This document shows, in pieces, positions 24,359 through 33,728 of a stretch of DNA of 47,787 bases. Within the stretch, counting starts at the first letter, position 1, and each line of letters starts with the position of its first letter. Source of the DNA: Candidatus Poribacteria bacterium. GTDB taxonomy: Bacteria > Poribacteria > WGA-4E > WGA-3G. The position numbers and the translations under genes are program-made. The notes beneath the pieces are model-generated. The model had not been told where the DNA came from, did no database searches, and worked only from the letters and a program-made list of their open reading frames with translations. The stretch lies in NCBI GenBank assembly GCA_028821605.1, contig JAPPFM010000046.1, positions 49,237-97,023 on the forward strand. Direction: 5' to 3'.

Positions 24359-27300
24359 AAAGCATTTGAAAATAATCTTGAAGAGGCGTGACTGTAATAT
24401 CTCCACGTTGCAACGCATCAATGGCGTTGACGGCTGCTGCTGCACCGGGTATCGTTGAGAAAATCGGAATATCATGTGCTATTGCCATTTCGCGAATTAA
24501 GAGTTCATTAGAACGATGCAAATCGCCAGTTGGTGTATTAATAATTAAATCTACCGCATGATTTTTGATATAATCGTGAATTGTCGGTCTGCCTTTACCG
24601 ATACTGAAAACGAGTTCTGACTCCATTCCGTTGCGAAGCAGCACCTTTGCTGTCCCATGTGTGGCGATGAGTTCAAAGCCCATATCAGTCAGTTTTTTGG
24701 CAATGAAGATAATGGCACGCTTGTCTTTATTTTTAACACTGATAAAAACTTTGCCACTGATAGGCAACGTATAACCACACGCCTTTTGTGCCTTCGCAAA
24801 GGCGCGAGAAACATCTGTATCAATTCCCATGACCTCGCCAGTTGACTTCATTTCGGGGCCTAAGCGCGTGTTTGAACCGGGAAAGCGGTTAAAGGGAAAT
24901 ACCGGTGCCTTGACGCTGAAATACGCAGGCTCAATTTCGCGTGTAAATCCGACTTCAGCAAGCGTCTTGCCTGCCATCACACGCGCTGCCAGTTTCGCCA
25001 AGGGTACACCAATCGCTTTACTCACAAATGGAATGGTTCGCGAGGCACGCGGATTCACTTCAAGTACATAAATCTCATCGTTCTTTATGGCATATTGGAC
25101 ATTCATTAAGCCACGCACGCGCAGTGCTTTCGCCAAAGCGTACGTGAAGGTCTTAAGGTTTTCAATCTGTTCATCTACGAGCGTATAAGGAGGCAGCACG
25201 CAGTCGCTGTCTCCCGAATGGATGCCTGCTTCTTCAATATGCTCCATGATACCACCGATGACAGTAAGGTCTCCATCGGATATCGCATCGACATCAACTT
25301 CAATCGCTTCCTCAAGATATTTGTCAATAAGCACAGGATGCTCTGGCGACGCTTGAACAGCAGATTGCATGTATTCATGCAAAAGTTCCTCGTCGTAAAC
25401 TATTTGCATGGCACGCCCACCTAAAACATACGACGGACGGACAATCACAGGGTAACCAAGTGAAGCAGCAATAGGTACAGCCTCCTCGCTTGAGGTTGCC
25501 GTCCCGTTAGGGGGTTGCCTTAATCTAACATCGTCTAACACCGCTTTGAAGAGCTGTCGGTCTTCAGAACGCGCTATATCTTCAGGACTTGTGCCAATGA
25601 TCGGTACGCCTGCATTTTTGAGCGCAATAGCAAGGTTCAGCGGTGTCTGCCCCCCAAACTGGACGATGACACCCACCGGTTTCTCCTTGTGATAGATGTT
25701 CAGAACGTCTTCACACGTCAACGGCTCAAAGTAGAGTCGATCAGAAGTGTCATAATCGGTGCTAACAGTTTCCGGATTGCTGTTTACCATGATGGTTTCA
25801 TAACCATCGGTTTTAAGTGCGAGGGCAGCATGAACACAACAGTAGTCGAATTCGATACCTTGCCCGATACGGTTCGGACCGCCACCGAGAATCATGATTT
25901 TGGGCTTATTAGATGGCCGCACCTCATCTTCACTGGAACAAGTAGAATAATAATACGGTGTTTCCGCCTCAAATTCAGCAGCACAGGTGTCAACGGTTTT
26001 GAAAGTTACCTCAATGCCGAGTCCTGCTCGACATTCACGGATAGCCTCTTCAGACACTTCATAGATGTCCCCCAGCTGCCGGTCAGAAAATCCGAACTGC
26101 TTTGCCTGATGAAGGAGTTTTTTTGTGGTTATCCCCTCTGTTTCATGTTCCGGTGGTGCTTGATTTGGCCCAGAACTCTGCAAACACTGTCCTATATGCT
26201 GCAGTGTATCAGGTTCCGACAAAGTCTTTTCAAAGTCTACAATTTCTTTCAAATTGTAGAGAAAAAACGGGTCGATATGTGTGTAGGCATAGATTTCCTC
26301 AATGCTCATTCCACGTGCGAGAGCAGCTTTGATATAAAAGATCCTTTTAACATTAGGGATACTCAGTTTGCTCGGAAGTTCAGACAAAGGGAGTTCATCA
26401 AGTGGGTGGTTGTCTAAACCCGACCATCCGGTTTCCAACGAGCGTAAGCCTTTCTGTAAAGCCTCTTTAAAGGTTCTACCGATAGCCATCGCTTCACCGA
26501 CAGATTTCATCTGCGTCGTGAGCGTCTCATCAGTTCCTTGGAATTTTTCAAACGCCCATCTCGGAATCTTGACCACAACATAGTCAATTGTTGGCTCAAA
26601 GCAGGCAGGCGTTTCAGCGGTAATATCATTAGGAATTTCATCTAAATTATAACCGACAGCGAGTTTCGCTGCGATCTTCGCAATTGGAAATCCAGTGGCT
26701 TTTGATGCAAGCGCAGAACTCCGAGAAACGCGGGGGTTCATCTCAATAACCACCTGTTTCCCAGTTTTCGGATCGACAGCAAACTGGATATTGGAACCGC
26801 CTGTGTCAACACCAATCTCACGGATAATTTTAATCGCCGAATCCCGCATCAGTTGGTATTCCTTATCCGTCAATGTTTGGATGGGCGCGACGGTAATACT
26901 ATCACCAGTGTGGACCCCCATCGCATCAACATTTTCAATGGAACATATAATGACAACGTTGTCCGCTCCATCCCGCATTACCTCCAACTCGAATTCTTTC
27001 CACCCGATGACAGACTCTTCAATGAGCAATTCACTGATTGGGCTTAGGGCGAGTCCCGCCGTGACCATTTTTTCATATTCTTCGATGTTATAAGCGATGC
27101 CACCACCCGTACCACCAAGCGTAAAGGCAGGACGGATAATCGCAGGGAAGCCGATCTGTTCAATAAGTGCGAGTGCCTCTTGCACGGAATGTGCAATACC
27201 GCTCTGAGGGACTTCTAACCCAATCTTCACCATCGCCTCTTTGAAGAGGGCACGGTCTTCTGCTTTCTGGATAGCGGGCAGCTTTGCACCAATCAGCTCA

Positions 27301-27638
27301 ACCCCGTACTTATCTAACACGCCCGATTCTGCAAGTTCAACAGACACGTTCAAAGCGGTTTGTCCACCGAGTGTAGGGAGCAACGCTTGTGGGCGTTCCT
27401 TGGCAATTACAAGTTCTACTGTATCCGCTGTAATCGGTTCAATGTACGTCTGATCAGCAAAGTCCGGATCGGTCATGATAGTAGCAGGATTACTATTGAC
27501 AAGGGTAATCTCATACCCTTCTTCCTTAAGTGCCTTACACGCCTGCGTTCCGGAGTAATCAAACTCACACGCCTGCCCAATAATAATTGCACCGGATCCG
27601 ATAATTAAGATTTTTTTTATGTCTGTTCGCTTTGGCAT
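24357..27638 (-). CDS. carB: Carbamoyl phosphate synthase large subunit
   Basis: 1093 residues, slightly longer than E. coli CarB (1073). It has the two ATP-grasp halves: the first begins [20 protein letters not shown], the second [20 protein letters not shown] near residue 575. The C-terminal MGS-like allosteric domain is seen around residues 960-1090 ([25 protein letters not shown]). It makes carbamoyl phosphate from bicarbonate, ATP and the ammonia delivered by CarA, feeding pyrimidine and arginine synthesis. The ATG has no Shine-Dalgarno; a heptamer-array repeat abuts it. The gene is the fourth of pyrR-pyrC-carA-carB. Confidence 0.96.
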   Translation of the reverse strand: MPKRTDIKKILIIGSGAIIIGQACEFDYSGTQACKALKEEGYEITLVNSNPATIMTDPDFADQTYIEPITADTVELVIAKERPQALLPTLGGQTALNVSVELAESGVLDKYGVELIGAKLPAIQKAEDRALFKEAMVKIGLEVPQSGIAHSVQEALALIEQIGFPAIIRPAFTLGGTGGGIAYNIEEYEKMVTAGLALSPISELLIEESVIGWKEFELEVMRDGADNVVIICSIENVDAMGVHTGDSITVAPIQTLTDKEYQLMRDSAIKIIREIGVDTGGSNIQFAVDPKTGKQVVIEMNPRVSRSSALASKATGFPIAKIAAKLAVGYNLDEIPNDITAETPACFEPTIDYVVVKIPRWAFEKFQGTDETLTTQMKSVGEAMAIGRTFKEALQKGLRSLETGWSGLDNHPLDELPLSELPSKLSIPNVKRIFYIKAALARGMSIEEIYAYTHIDPFFLYNLKEIVDFEKTLSEPDTLQHIGQCLQSSGPNQAPPEHETEGITTKKLLHQAKQFGFSDRQLGDIYEVSEEAIRECRAGLGIEVTFKTVDTCAAEFEAETPYYYSTCSSEDEVRPSNKPKIMILGGGPNRIGQGIEFDYCCVHAALALKTDGYETIMVNSNPETVSTDYDTSDRLYFEPLTCEDVLNIYHKEKPVGVIVQFGGQTPLNLAIALKNAGVPIIGTSPEDIARSEDRQLFKAVLDDVRLRQPPNGTATSSEEAVPIAASLGYPVIVRPSYVLGGRAMQIVYDEELLHEYMQSAVQASPEHPVLIDKYLEEAIEVDVDAISDGDLTVIGGIMEHIEEAGIHSGDSDCVLPPYTLVDEQIENLKTFTYALAKALRVRGLMNVQYAIKNDEIYVLEVNPRASRTIPFVSKAIGVPLAKLAARVMAGKTLAEVGFTREIEPAYFSVKAPVFPFNRFPGSNTRLGPEMKSTGEVMGIDTDVSRAFAKAQKACGYTLPISGKVFISVKNKDKRAIIFIAKKLTDMGFELIATHGTAKVLLRNGMESELVFSIGKGRPTIHDYIKNHAVDLIINTPTGDLHRSNELLIREMAIAHDIPIFSTIPGAAAAVNAIDALQRGDITVTPLQDYFQML

Positions 27639-27641
27639 GAT

Positions 27642-27775
27642 TAGTTTTCAGTTATCGATTATCAGTCTTAACCATCAACTCGTGCCTTAACATTTATAAC
27701 GGAGTCGAGTTGATGGTTAAAGTTAAGAGGCTTTTGTAAAGAAACACCTCTTGCAACTGACCGCTATCAACTAAT
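27642..27775. repeat. Heptamer arrays and long hairpin between carA and carB
   Basis: AGTTTTCAGTTATCGATTAT (left) and AACTGACCGCTATCAACTA (right) are the outer arms. Inside, TTAACCATCAACTCG (27668-27682) pairs perfectly with CGAGTTGATGGTTAA (27706-27720), a 15-bp stem. The carA stop codon lies in the right arm. The hairpin could modulate carB translation or stabilise mRNA; this is inference. Confidence 0.75.
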
Positions 27776-28940
27776 GACTCTTTCCGTCCATCATTTCCGT
27801 AAAACGCGAGAAAAGATAACTCGCATCGTGCGGACCGGGCGATGCCTCCGGATGATACTGTACAGAAAAAATGGGATACTCCCGATGCTGTATCCCTTCA
27901 AGTGTGTCATCATTTAGATTGATATGTGTAATGTCAACGCTATTTGGTAGTGAATCAATATCAACGCAGAACCCATGGTTTTGTGAGGTGATTTCAACCC
28001 GGTCGGTTTCAAGATGCTTGACAGGTTGATTCGCACCCCGATGTCCAAATTTCAGTTTGAACGTTTTCCCACCGAGGGCAAGCCCCAAAAGCTGATGCCC
28101 CAGACAGATACCGAAAAGAGGCTTTTTGCCTATTAATCCTTGGATTGTCTCAATTGCATAGTCAACTGGCATTGGATCGCCCGGACCGTTCGATAGGAAC
28201 ACACCATCCGGTTCCGCTGCGAGAATCTCTTCAGCAGTTGTTTTTGCTGGCACTACTTGCACCTGACATCCGTGCTCAGTGAGTTGACGCAAAATGTTAT
28301 ATTTTATACCAAAATCAACAGCAACAACTTTATAGTTTTCGGTTTTCGGTTTTCGGTTTTCGGTTAAAGAGATATTTGTGGAAGTTACAGATCCCTCTGG
28401 TAACTGATGGCTGATAACTGATGGCTGACAACTTTTCTGCCATGCATACGCGCTTGGACACGTCACCCGCTGTACCAAATCCCAACCTACCAAGCCGTGC
28501 CACGCTTTAGCTTTTTCTACAAGGTGCTTAGGATTTAGATCTTCCGTAGAGAGACATCCATTCATTACCCCATGAACTCGGAGGCGACGGGTGAGTGCAC
28601 GGGTATCAATTCCTTGGATCCCAATAATACCGTGCTCCGATAAGTAGGAATCTAAACTCCATTTTGAACGCCAATTGCTATGGTACGCGCTGTATTCACG
28701 AACCACAAACCCTTCTACCTGCGGACCGACAGATTCCACGTCTGTTTCGTTACAACCGTAATTGCCAATCAACGGATATGTCATCGTCACGATCTGTCCT
28801 TTGTAAGAAGGATCGGTCAAAACTTCCTGATAACCCGTCATACTTGTATTAAAGACAACCTCGCCGAGGGTTTCACCCGTCGCCCCAAATTGCTCGCCTT
28901 CAAAAACTGTTCCGTCCGCTAATGCGAGAATTGCTGTCAT
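27771..28940 (-). CDS. carA: Carbamoyl phosphate synthase small (glutaminase) subunit
   Basis: 389 residues. The N-terminal CPSase domain (about 1-165) starts [16 protein letters not shown]. The class I glutamine amidotransferase domain (about 204-385) carries the triad Cys279 in [12 protein letters not shown]363 and E365 in [11 protein letters not shown]. It hydrolyses glutamine and passes ammonia to CarB. Between the domains, residues about 169-203 ([30 protein letters not shown]) have no counterpart in the family and are encoded by a heptamer-array repeat like those between genes. The frame is intact across it. AAGGA lies about 11 nt before the ATG. Confidence 0.95.
   Translation of the reverse strand: MTAILALADGTVFEGEQFGATGETLGEVVFNTSMTGYQEVLTDPSYKGQIVTMTYPLIGNYGCNETDVESVGPQVEGFVVREYSAYHSNWRSKWSLDSYLSEHGIIGIQGIDTRALTRRLRVHGVMNGCLSTEDLNPKHLVEKAKAWHGLVGWDLVQRVTCPSAYAWQKSCQPSVISHQLPEGSVTSTNISLTENRKPKTENYKVVAVDFGIKYNILRQLTEHGCQVQVVPAKTTAEEILAAEPDGVFLSNGPGDPMPVDYAIETIQGLIGKKPLFGICLGHQLLGLALGGKTFKLKFGHRGANQPVKHLETDRVEITSQNHGFCVDIDSLPNSVDITHINLNDDTLEGIQHREYPIFSVQYHPEASPGPHDASYLFSRFTEMMDGKSH
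28333..28436. repeat. Heptamer-array repeat inserted in frame within carA
   Basis: The left array is AGTTTTCGGTTTTCGGTTTT continuing to four units, and the right array TAACTGATGGCTGATAACTG and similar. The arms face each other, as in the intergenic copies at 12862, 24256, 27642 and 38698. Confidence 0.85.
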
Positions 28941-28989
28941 TTTTTTAATTTTCCTTGCGGTTCGTTCAGATGGATTGTGGAAAGAGCAG

Positions 28990-29075
28990 TCCTCTCCGTA
29001 TATCTAGGGGAAACACCCAAGCAATACGCAGAAATACCCTATCAAAAACACCCTGCGCCGTTGTTGCAGGCTACG
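28990..29075. repeat. Partial MITE-like core between pyrC and carA
   Basis: TCTAGGGGAAACACCCAAGC, AATACGCAGAAATACCC and ATCAAAAACACC match the core of the elements at 16763 and 20838, but the ACTTACGCA ends are not seen. It fills the 142-bp gap between the pyrC stop and the carA start. Confidence 0.6.
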
Positions 29076-29082
29076 CGCTTTT

Positions 29083-30381
29083 TTATCGCGAGCCGGGGCG
29101 CATCCCTATTCTGTTACCCTTTCTAAGTGTAAGAGCTTGCCATCCTCTAAGCTCCCAGCCTGCGAAAGGGGTGTTTTGACTTTTTGAGCGAGATTGTGTC
29201 ACGTCAACCTGATTAACTAAATCTGTATCAATCATAGTGACATCTCCAACTGCTCCGACAGAGAGTGTCCCACGGTCAATACCCAGTATGTTTGCTGGAA
29301 TAGATGTCATTTTCTCAATCGCCTCTGCGACCGTGAGGTATCCGGGTCGGACGAGGTGTGTAAACACAAGTGGCACACACGTCTCCAAACCGATAATTCC
29401 GTTTGGGGCATCAAGCATCCCTCGAGCTTTTTCTTCTGGCGTGTGTGGCGCATGGTCAGTCGCAATTGCGTCAATCGTGCCATCACGTAAACCTTCGATA
29501 ATCGCGTCAATATCGTTTTGCGTACGTAGGGGCGGATGCATTCTTGCATTCGTTCCCTGCTTTTCCACTTCCTTATCCGTAAGAACCCAGTGATGCGGGC
29601 ACGCCTCAGCGGTTACATGAACACCCCGCTGTTTCCCTTGGCGTATTAACTCAACCGCTCCGGCAGTGCTGACGTGAAGCACGTGGAGGTGACCTCCTGT
29701 CATCTCCGCCAACATGATGTCGCGCCCAACGATGATGTCCTCCGCAGCATTCGGACTACCGATAAGACCGAGTTTGCGAGAAGTCTCTCCCAAATTCATG
29801 ACTGCTCTTGCGTTGAGATTGTGCTCCTCACAATGAACCATGATTGGAAAACCGATTTCCGCGCTCAAGGCGAGCGCATCACGCATGAGTGCGGCATTCA
29901 TGACAGTAACACCATCATCACTGAAGCCAACCGCACCCGCAGCATGCATCCCGCGCATATCCGTGAGTTCATCACCCGCAAGATTTTTGGTGATACTACC
30001 GAAAGGAAATACGTTTGTCTCCGCAGTCTCGTGTGCGATGTTGTAAATCTGCTCAATCTTCTCAGGCGTGTCTATGACTGGTGATGTGTTTGCCATACAG
30101 ACAACTGAGGTAAATCCGCCCGCAGCTGCTGCCGCCGTGCCAGTAGCAATCGTCTCTTTATGCTCAAACCCGGGTTCACGGAGATGGACATGCATATCAA
30201 TTAAGCCCGGGGCAACAACGAGCCCCGTTGCATTATATACATCAGCCGTCTGGGGTTCAGGCGGTTTTCCGTTACCATTGACCCAGGCAATTTTACCGTC
30301 GGCAATGAAGATAGCACCGACCTCATCAATATTATTCGCAGGATCAATAATACGTCCGTTAGTAATAAACGCGTCGCTCAT
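29083..30381 (-). CDS. pyrC: Dihydroorotase
   Basis: 432 residues, amidohydrolase fold, type I dihydroorotase. The metal motifs are DMHVHLREPG (about 62-71), VHCEEHN (about 178), VLHVSTAGAV (about 231) and IATDHAPHTPEEK (about 305). It closes carbamoyl aspartate to dihydroorotate. The ATG overlaps the pyrR stop by 4 bp, so the two are translationally coupled. The last residues (RIGMRPGSR) are Arg-rich and close to the repeat that follows; they may be a slightly altered end. No aspartate transcarbamoylase gene (pyrB), which normally lies in such operons, is present in this window. Confidence 0.94.
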   Translation of the reverse strand: MSDAFITNGRIIDPANNIDEVGAIFIADGKIAWVNGNGKPPEPQTADVYNATGLVVAPGLIDMHVHLREPGFEHKETIATGTAAAAAGGFTSVVCMANTSPVIDTPEKIEQIYNIAHETAETNVFPFGSITKNLAGDELTDMRGMHAAGAVGFSDDGVTVMNAALMRDALALSAEIGFPIMVHCEEHNLNARAVMNLGETSRKLGLIGSPNAAEDIIVGRDIMLAEMTGGHLHVLHVSTAGAVELIRQGKQRGVHVTAEACPHHWVLTDKEVEKQGTNARMHPPLRTQNDIDAIIEGLRDGTIDAIATDHAPHTPEEKARGMLDAPNGIIGLETCVPLVFTHLVRPGYLTVAEAIEKMTSIPANILGIDRGTLSVGAVGDVTMIDTDLVNQVDVTQSRSKSQNTPFAGWELRGWQALTLRKGNRIGMRPGSR

Positions 30382-30947
30382 TCCGCTTCCCTTTCATAAA
30401 TGATGGCTGAGTCTATTCCACCTTCTTCAGCAAGTTGTACCCGAACGAATTCTTTTCGGGAAGTCGGTACATTTTTCCCAACATAATCTGCAGCAATTGG
30501 CAATTCCCGATGTCCCCTATCGATTAGGGTAGCCAATTGGATTGCAGCTGGACGACCGAAATCCATAAGTGCGTCCATTGCGGCGCGAACGGTTCGCCCT
30601 GTATAGAGCACCTCGTCTACTAAAATGACCCATTTACCGGTAATTTCAAAAGGAAGTTCGGTATTGCTGACCTGGATCTGTGTCTCATGGAGATTAATAT
30701 CGTCTCGATAGAGCGTGACATCAATCGCCCCGACATCAACTTCAATATTTTCGATGCGTTCAAGGTTTTCAGCAATGCGGTGTGCAATGAAGTCCCCTCG
30801 ACTTTTTACGCCGACAAATACAAGATCCCCGATGTGTTTATGGTTTTGCTCTAAAATTTCGTGAGCGATTCTGAGCAATGCGCGGCGAATTTCTTCGGGA
30901 TTCATCACTTGTGCTTTTTCACGCCCCGTGGAAACTGTTATTGACAT
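30378..30947 (-). CDS. pyrR: Pyrimidine operon attenuator/uracil phosphoribosyltransferase
   Basis: 189 residues, family length. The PRPP-binding loop VILVDEVLYTGRTVRAA (about 107-123) and the start GREKAQVMNPEEIRRALLRI match PyrR. In Bacillus and relatives PyrR binds the 5' leader of pyr mRNA when UMP is high and favours termination. The matching RNA site and terminator are seen just upstream (30993-31130), so this PyrR probably regulates its own operon that way. The gene overlaps pyrC by 4 bp and is first of pyrR-pyrC-carA-carB. Confidence 0.95.
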   Translation of the reverse strand: MSITVSTGREKAQVMNPEEIRRALLRIAHEILEQNHKHIGDLVFVGVKSRGDFIAHRIAENLERIENIEVDVGAIDVTLYRDDINLHETQIQVSNTELPFEITGKWVILVDEVLYTGRTVRAAMDALMDFGRPAAIQLATLIDRGHRELPIAADYVGKNVPTSRKEFVRVQLAEEGGIDSAIIYEREAE

Positions 30948-30992
30948 CTTTTTGTCCTGTGGTAGTTTATTGCTTGAGTTCTCTTAATAAAC

Positions 30993-31027
30993 AAAAAGCC
31001 CCTCCCGTCTGATGAGACGAGAAAGGC
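30993..31027 (-). terminator. Attenuator terminator in the pyrR leader
   Basis: On the minus strand GCCTTTCTCGTCT and AGACGGGAGGGGC form a 13-bp stem (some G-U pairs) with loop CATC, followed by TTTTTG. It lies 46 nt before pyrR, inside the leader, so it would stop transcription before the operon. Confidence 0.85.
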
Positions 31028-31090
31028 ATCATCCAACCGGTTCATTTTTACAGTCTAAATTTTGACTCCGATTCCAATTGTAATCTTGCA

Positions 31091-31127
31091 TCCTTTTTTC
31101 AACCTCTCTGGATTGGATTAAAAAGGG
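31091..31127 (-). promoter_or_regulatory. PyrR-binding anti-antiterminator in the pyr leader
   Basis: Minus-strand AATCCAGAGAGGTT (31114-31101) matches every position of the PyrR-site consensus ARUCCNGNGAGGYU. It is bracketed by CCTTTTT and AAAAAAGG, which pair to form the lower stem. Its GAGAGG half can pair instead with CCTTTCTC, the left arm of the terminator at 31015-31027, and TCCAATC can pair with GGTTGGA just before it. So the mutually exclusive anti-antiterminator, antiterminator and terminator of a PyrR switch are all present. Confidence 0.88.
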
Positions 31128-31158
31128 TCTTTGATATGACCGTCCTATTGATTGTTAT

Positions 31159-31188
31159 ATTATAACATAATTCGTGTATTAATTGCAA
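31159..31188 (-). promoter_or_regulatory. Promoter of the pyrR operon
   Basis: On the minus strand TTGCAA (31188-31183), an 18-nt spacer and TATAAT (31164-31159), with TGT before it giving a perfect extended -10. Transcription would start near 31152, leaving a leader of about 205 nt that holds the PyrR site and terminator. Confidence 0.75.
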
Positions 31189-31245
31189 ACTTTTTTCTTT
31201 TTTCAAGCCATTCAGTTTTCTGAGATTATAGCCATCCCAAAAGTA

Positions 31246-31866
31246 CTACACCTTTTGTTCCACCATGTTTGCGAGGATGCCGAGGATTTTGTCACATTGT
31301 GTGATTTGGTAAAGTGCCAGATCAATGTGGAGTCTTTGCCCTTCCAGTTTGAGAAAGTGCCAATTTATTCCTGAAGTAGTAGCTCCATAAATGCAAGGGA
31401 TTTCGTTCCCTTTTGCCTTATTAAAGCGTTGTGCGGCGATCATCTCTGCAACACATGCCCCGAGCCCAATTATGTGGGACTCATCCTTTCCTGAGATATC
31501 GGGAACCTTAACAAAAAGACTAACAGGTGCCTCTAAAATAAATGGCAGTGAGTCCAGACTTATTAAAAAATCGCACATACCGGTCAAACCCTTTTCGAGA
31601 TCAACATTGAATTCAATACCAGAAAAAAGAGTTGGACAGCGATTCAAATGTACCCACAACTCAAAAAGGATATGAGAAATAACAAATTCTGACTTCGCTT
31701 TATGTGTGTTTACTGCAAAGGCTAATTGCACCCTTTCCTCAAGATCTGTCGTGAAATGGGGACGTGGGACAATCGGTTCGATGTGAGAAAAGAGACCTAA
31801 GGTTTCAACGATTTCGAGTTGAAACACTTTGACTACCGTTTCTAAGGTAAAATCGTTATAAACCAT
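31246..31866 (-). CDS. Degenerate paralog of a PD-(D/E)XK-fold protein
   Basis: 206 residues, clearly homologous along its whole length to the protein at 34919-35527 (SLFSGIEFNVD versus TLFSGIEFNVD, GLTGVCDFL versus GLTGMCDFL, IYGATTSG). The paralog has D100 then E121-A-K123; here the Asp remains (D99) but the E-x-K site reads K120-V-P122 and GLGQC has become GLGAC. The catalytic site of the fold is therefore lost, although the frame is intact, which suggests a binding role or early decay. AAGGAG precedes the ATG by 12 nt. It follows the WD40-protease gene by 57 bp on the same strand. Confidence 0.75.
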   Translation of the reverse strand: MVYNDFTLETVVKVFQLEIVETLGLFSHIEPIVPRPHFTTDLEERVQLAFAVNTHKAKSEFVISHILFELWVHLNRCPTLFSGIEFNVDLEKGLTGMCDFLISLDSLPFILEAPVSLFVKVPDISGKDESHIIGLGACVAEMIAAQRFNKAKGNEIPCIYGATTSGINWHFLKLEGQRLHIDLALYQITQCDKILGILANMVEQKV

Positions 31867-31923
31867 TGTGAGATAATCTCCTTCTAAAGAGTTGGTATGG
31901 CAGCCTACTCCTATATGTTCAAT

Positions 31924-33579
31924 TTATCTGCGGGACCGAGAATGTTTCAATTGCGATTTAGACAGCAATCGGTTTATGTACCTCGCGGGGATAGCCAATG
32001 CATTCATGTGCCTGTCACTCCGTGCGACAATGCCAATTAGGACACCTTGTTTGTTAAGCACGGGGCCGCCGCTATTACCACCAAACACATCGGATTGGAT
32101 GTGTAAAAAATCTCTATGATCCTTGAGAAATTCGCCGAGCGTCCACCGCCACAAATCTTGTCCACCTGGGTTGCCGAGGATGTAAACCAAATCACCTGCA
32201 TTTGTTGTTGGTGTGGTGGAGTTCCAATCAATTTCCCGGGCAGTTTCGGGGAGTCCATCAAGTCTGATAATCGCTAAATCCGTTTTCTCGTCTCTTGCAA
32301 CAACGTGTCCTTTAGTGTAATAACCGAGTCGTTTTAGCACATTGCCATTTGTAAGATAAAAGTTTCTGTCTTTAATGAGTTTACCGTTTTCGTCGGGAGC
32401 AGGGAAATAGACATCTATTGTGTTTTGTTTGCCTGTGACATGTGCGTTGGTGACGGCGAGTTTGGATTTTTTATCAATTAGCACGCCACTGCCTTCGCCT
32501 ATGCCTGGGTTGACTATCCACATGACTGCGCGGATGGCGTGGTCGTAGACTTGATTTGCGGTGAGTTTTGGTGGTGTAGGGGAATAATGCTCTACTGGAC
32601 GTGGAGTGGATAATTTCCAAAAGCGAATTGTTTGATCAAAACTCCCACTAGCGAGCCTGCTGCCATCGGGACTAAAGCACACAGAAGTGACAAGTGCTGT
32701 ATGGCCTTTGAGGGTTTGCGGGTGTGCCCCCGTGACGACATTCCACAAGTAGATGGTGCCGTCCGAATACCCGGTAGCGACTGTTTGTCCATCATGGCTG
32801 AACGACACAGCAAAAACAATATCCTTCCCTGTGAGTGTCCATAGATGTTTGCTTGTAATGACATCCCACAGACGGATTTCTTTAACGCTTCTACTAGCAA
32901 TTACTTGTCCATCAGGATTAAATGACACAATATCAGCAGGATTACCCTGTGTATTCTCCATAAATGTACATTGCTGCTTGCCTGTATTAACATCCCATAG
33001 ACGAATCGTGCCATCTCCAAACCCGCTTGCGAGTTTCTGCCCATCCGGACTGAACAACATTGTCCAGAAAAAAGATCCCGGTACTGTGCCTGTGAATGTG
33101 TATAGCTGCTTGCCTATGGCAACATCCCACAGATGGAGTCCTTCCCCTTCCCATTCCCAATTCCAAATTGCGAGTTTCTGCCCATCCGGACTGAACAATA
33201 CATTAAAGGGACCAGATCCTTGAAGTGTGGATGTGCGTAGCTGCTTACCTGTGGCAACATCCCATAGGCAGACAGTACCAAAGGTACTACCACTAGCAAG
33301 CGTGTGTCCATTTGGATCAAACGATACATCAGAAATAAAACGCGCCTCTGTGAATGTGTGTAGATGCGCGCCTATGGTAGCATCCCACAGATCAAGTCCT
33401 CTTCCATCTCCCCAAGTTGCGAGTTTCTGCCCGTCTGGACTAAATACCATTTCCTTGCCAAGAAGTCCGGTATCTACAGGAAGTGTCGCATAGTGAACAT
33501 ACCCTTGCGCAAACCCGTTTGAGAGAAAAAGTCTTATGACAAAAAGTAGCGTTGAAATGAGAAAACAGGTTTGTTTCAT
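31924..33579 (-). CDS. Secreted WD40-propeller/trypsin-like serine protease fusion
   Basis: 551 residues from the ATG at 33579, preceded by AGGAA. A signal peptide covers 1-25 (LISTLLFVIRLFLSNGFAQ). Seven WD40-type blades follow at about 35-322 (repeated FSPDGQKLA and LWDV motifs). A DegP-like trypsin domain spans about 345-535 with the triad H380 (AVTNAHVTG), D434 (KTDLAIIRL) and S503 (GGNSGGPVL). The propeller presumably recruits a partner and the protease acts on it outside the cytoplasm. No PDZ domain is present. The same frame continues upstream to 33729, but the signal peptide fixes the start. It lies among genes with nuclease folds. Confidence 0.88.
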   Translation of the reverse strand: MKQTCFLISTLLFVIRLFLSNGFAQGYVHYATLPVDTGLLGKEMVFSPDGQKLATWGDGRGLDLWDATIGAHLHTFTEARFISDVSFDPNGHTLASGSTFGTVCLWDVATGKQLRTSTLQGSGPFNVLFSPDGQKLAIWNWEWEGEGLHLWDVAIGKQLYTFTGTVPGSFFWTMLFSPDGQKLASGFGDGTIRLWDVNTGKQQCTFMENTQGNPADIVSFNPDGQVIASRSVKEIRLWDVITSKHLWTLTGKDIVFAVSFSHDGQTVATGYSDGTIYLWNVVTGAHPQTLKGHTALVTSVCFSPDGSRLASGSFDQTIRFWKLSTPRPVEHYSPTPPKLTANQVYDHAIRAVMWIVNPGIGEGSGVLIDKKSKLAVTNAHVTGKQNTIDVYFPAPDENGKLIKDRNFYLTNGNVLKRLGYYTKGHVVARDEKTDLAIIRLDGLPETAREIDWNSTTPTTNAGDLVYILGNPGGQDLWRWTLGEFLKDHRDFLHIQSDVFGGNSGGPVLNKQGVLIGIVARSDRHMNALAIPARYINRLLSKSQLKHSRSRR

Positions 33580-33728
33580 AAGATTCGTTCCTGAGTGTGT
33601 ACCCTTTTCTACTCTGCCATTCATTCGTTTCTTGGCACCCCAATTCACTGGAGGCACCAAAAACCTTAAAAAGTTGGGGCATTCCTTTGAGCATCCGGTG
33701 GATCCAAAGTCTTTTCGTTCATATCCCA

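Noticed and set aside
25689-26417. Long plus-strand frame (242 codons) opposite carB
   Set aside because: Lies wholly antisense to carB, whose reading is certain; no motif or ribosome site.
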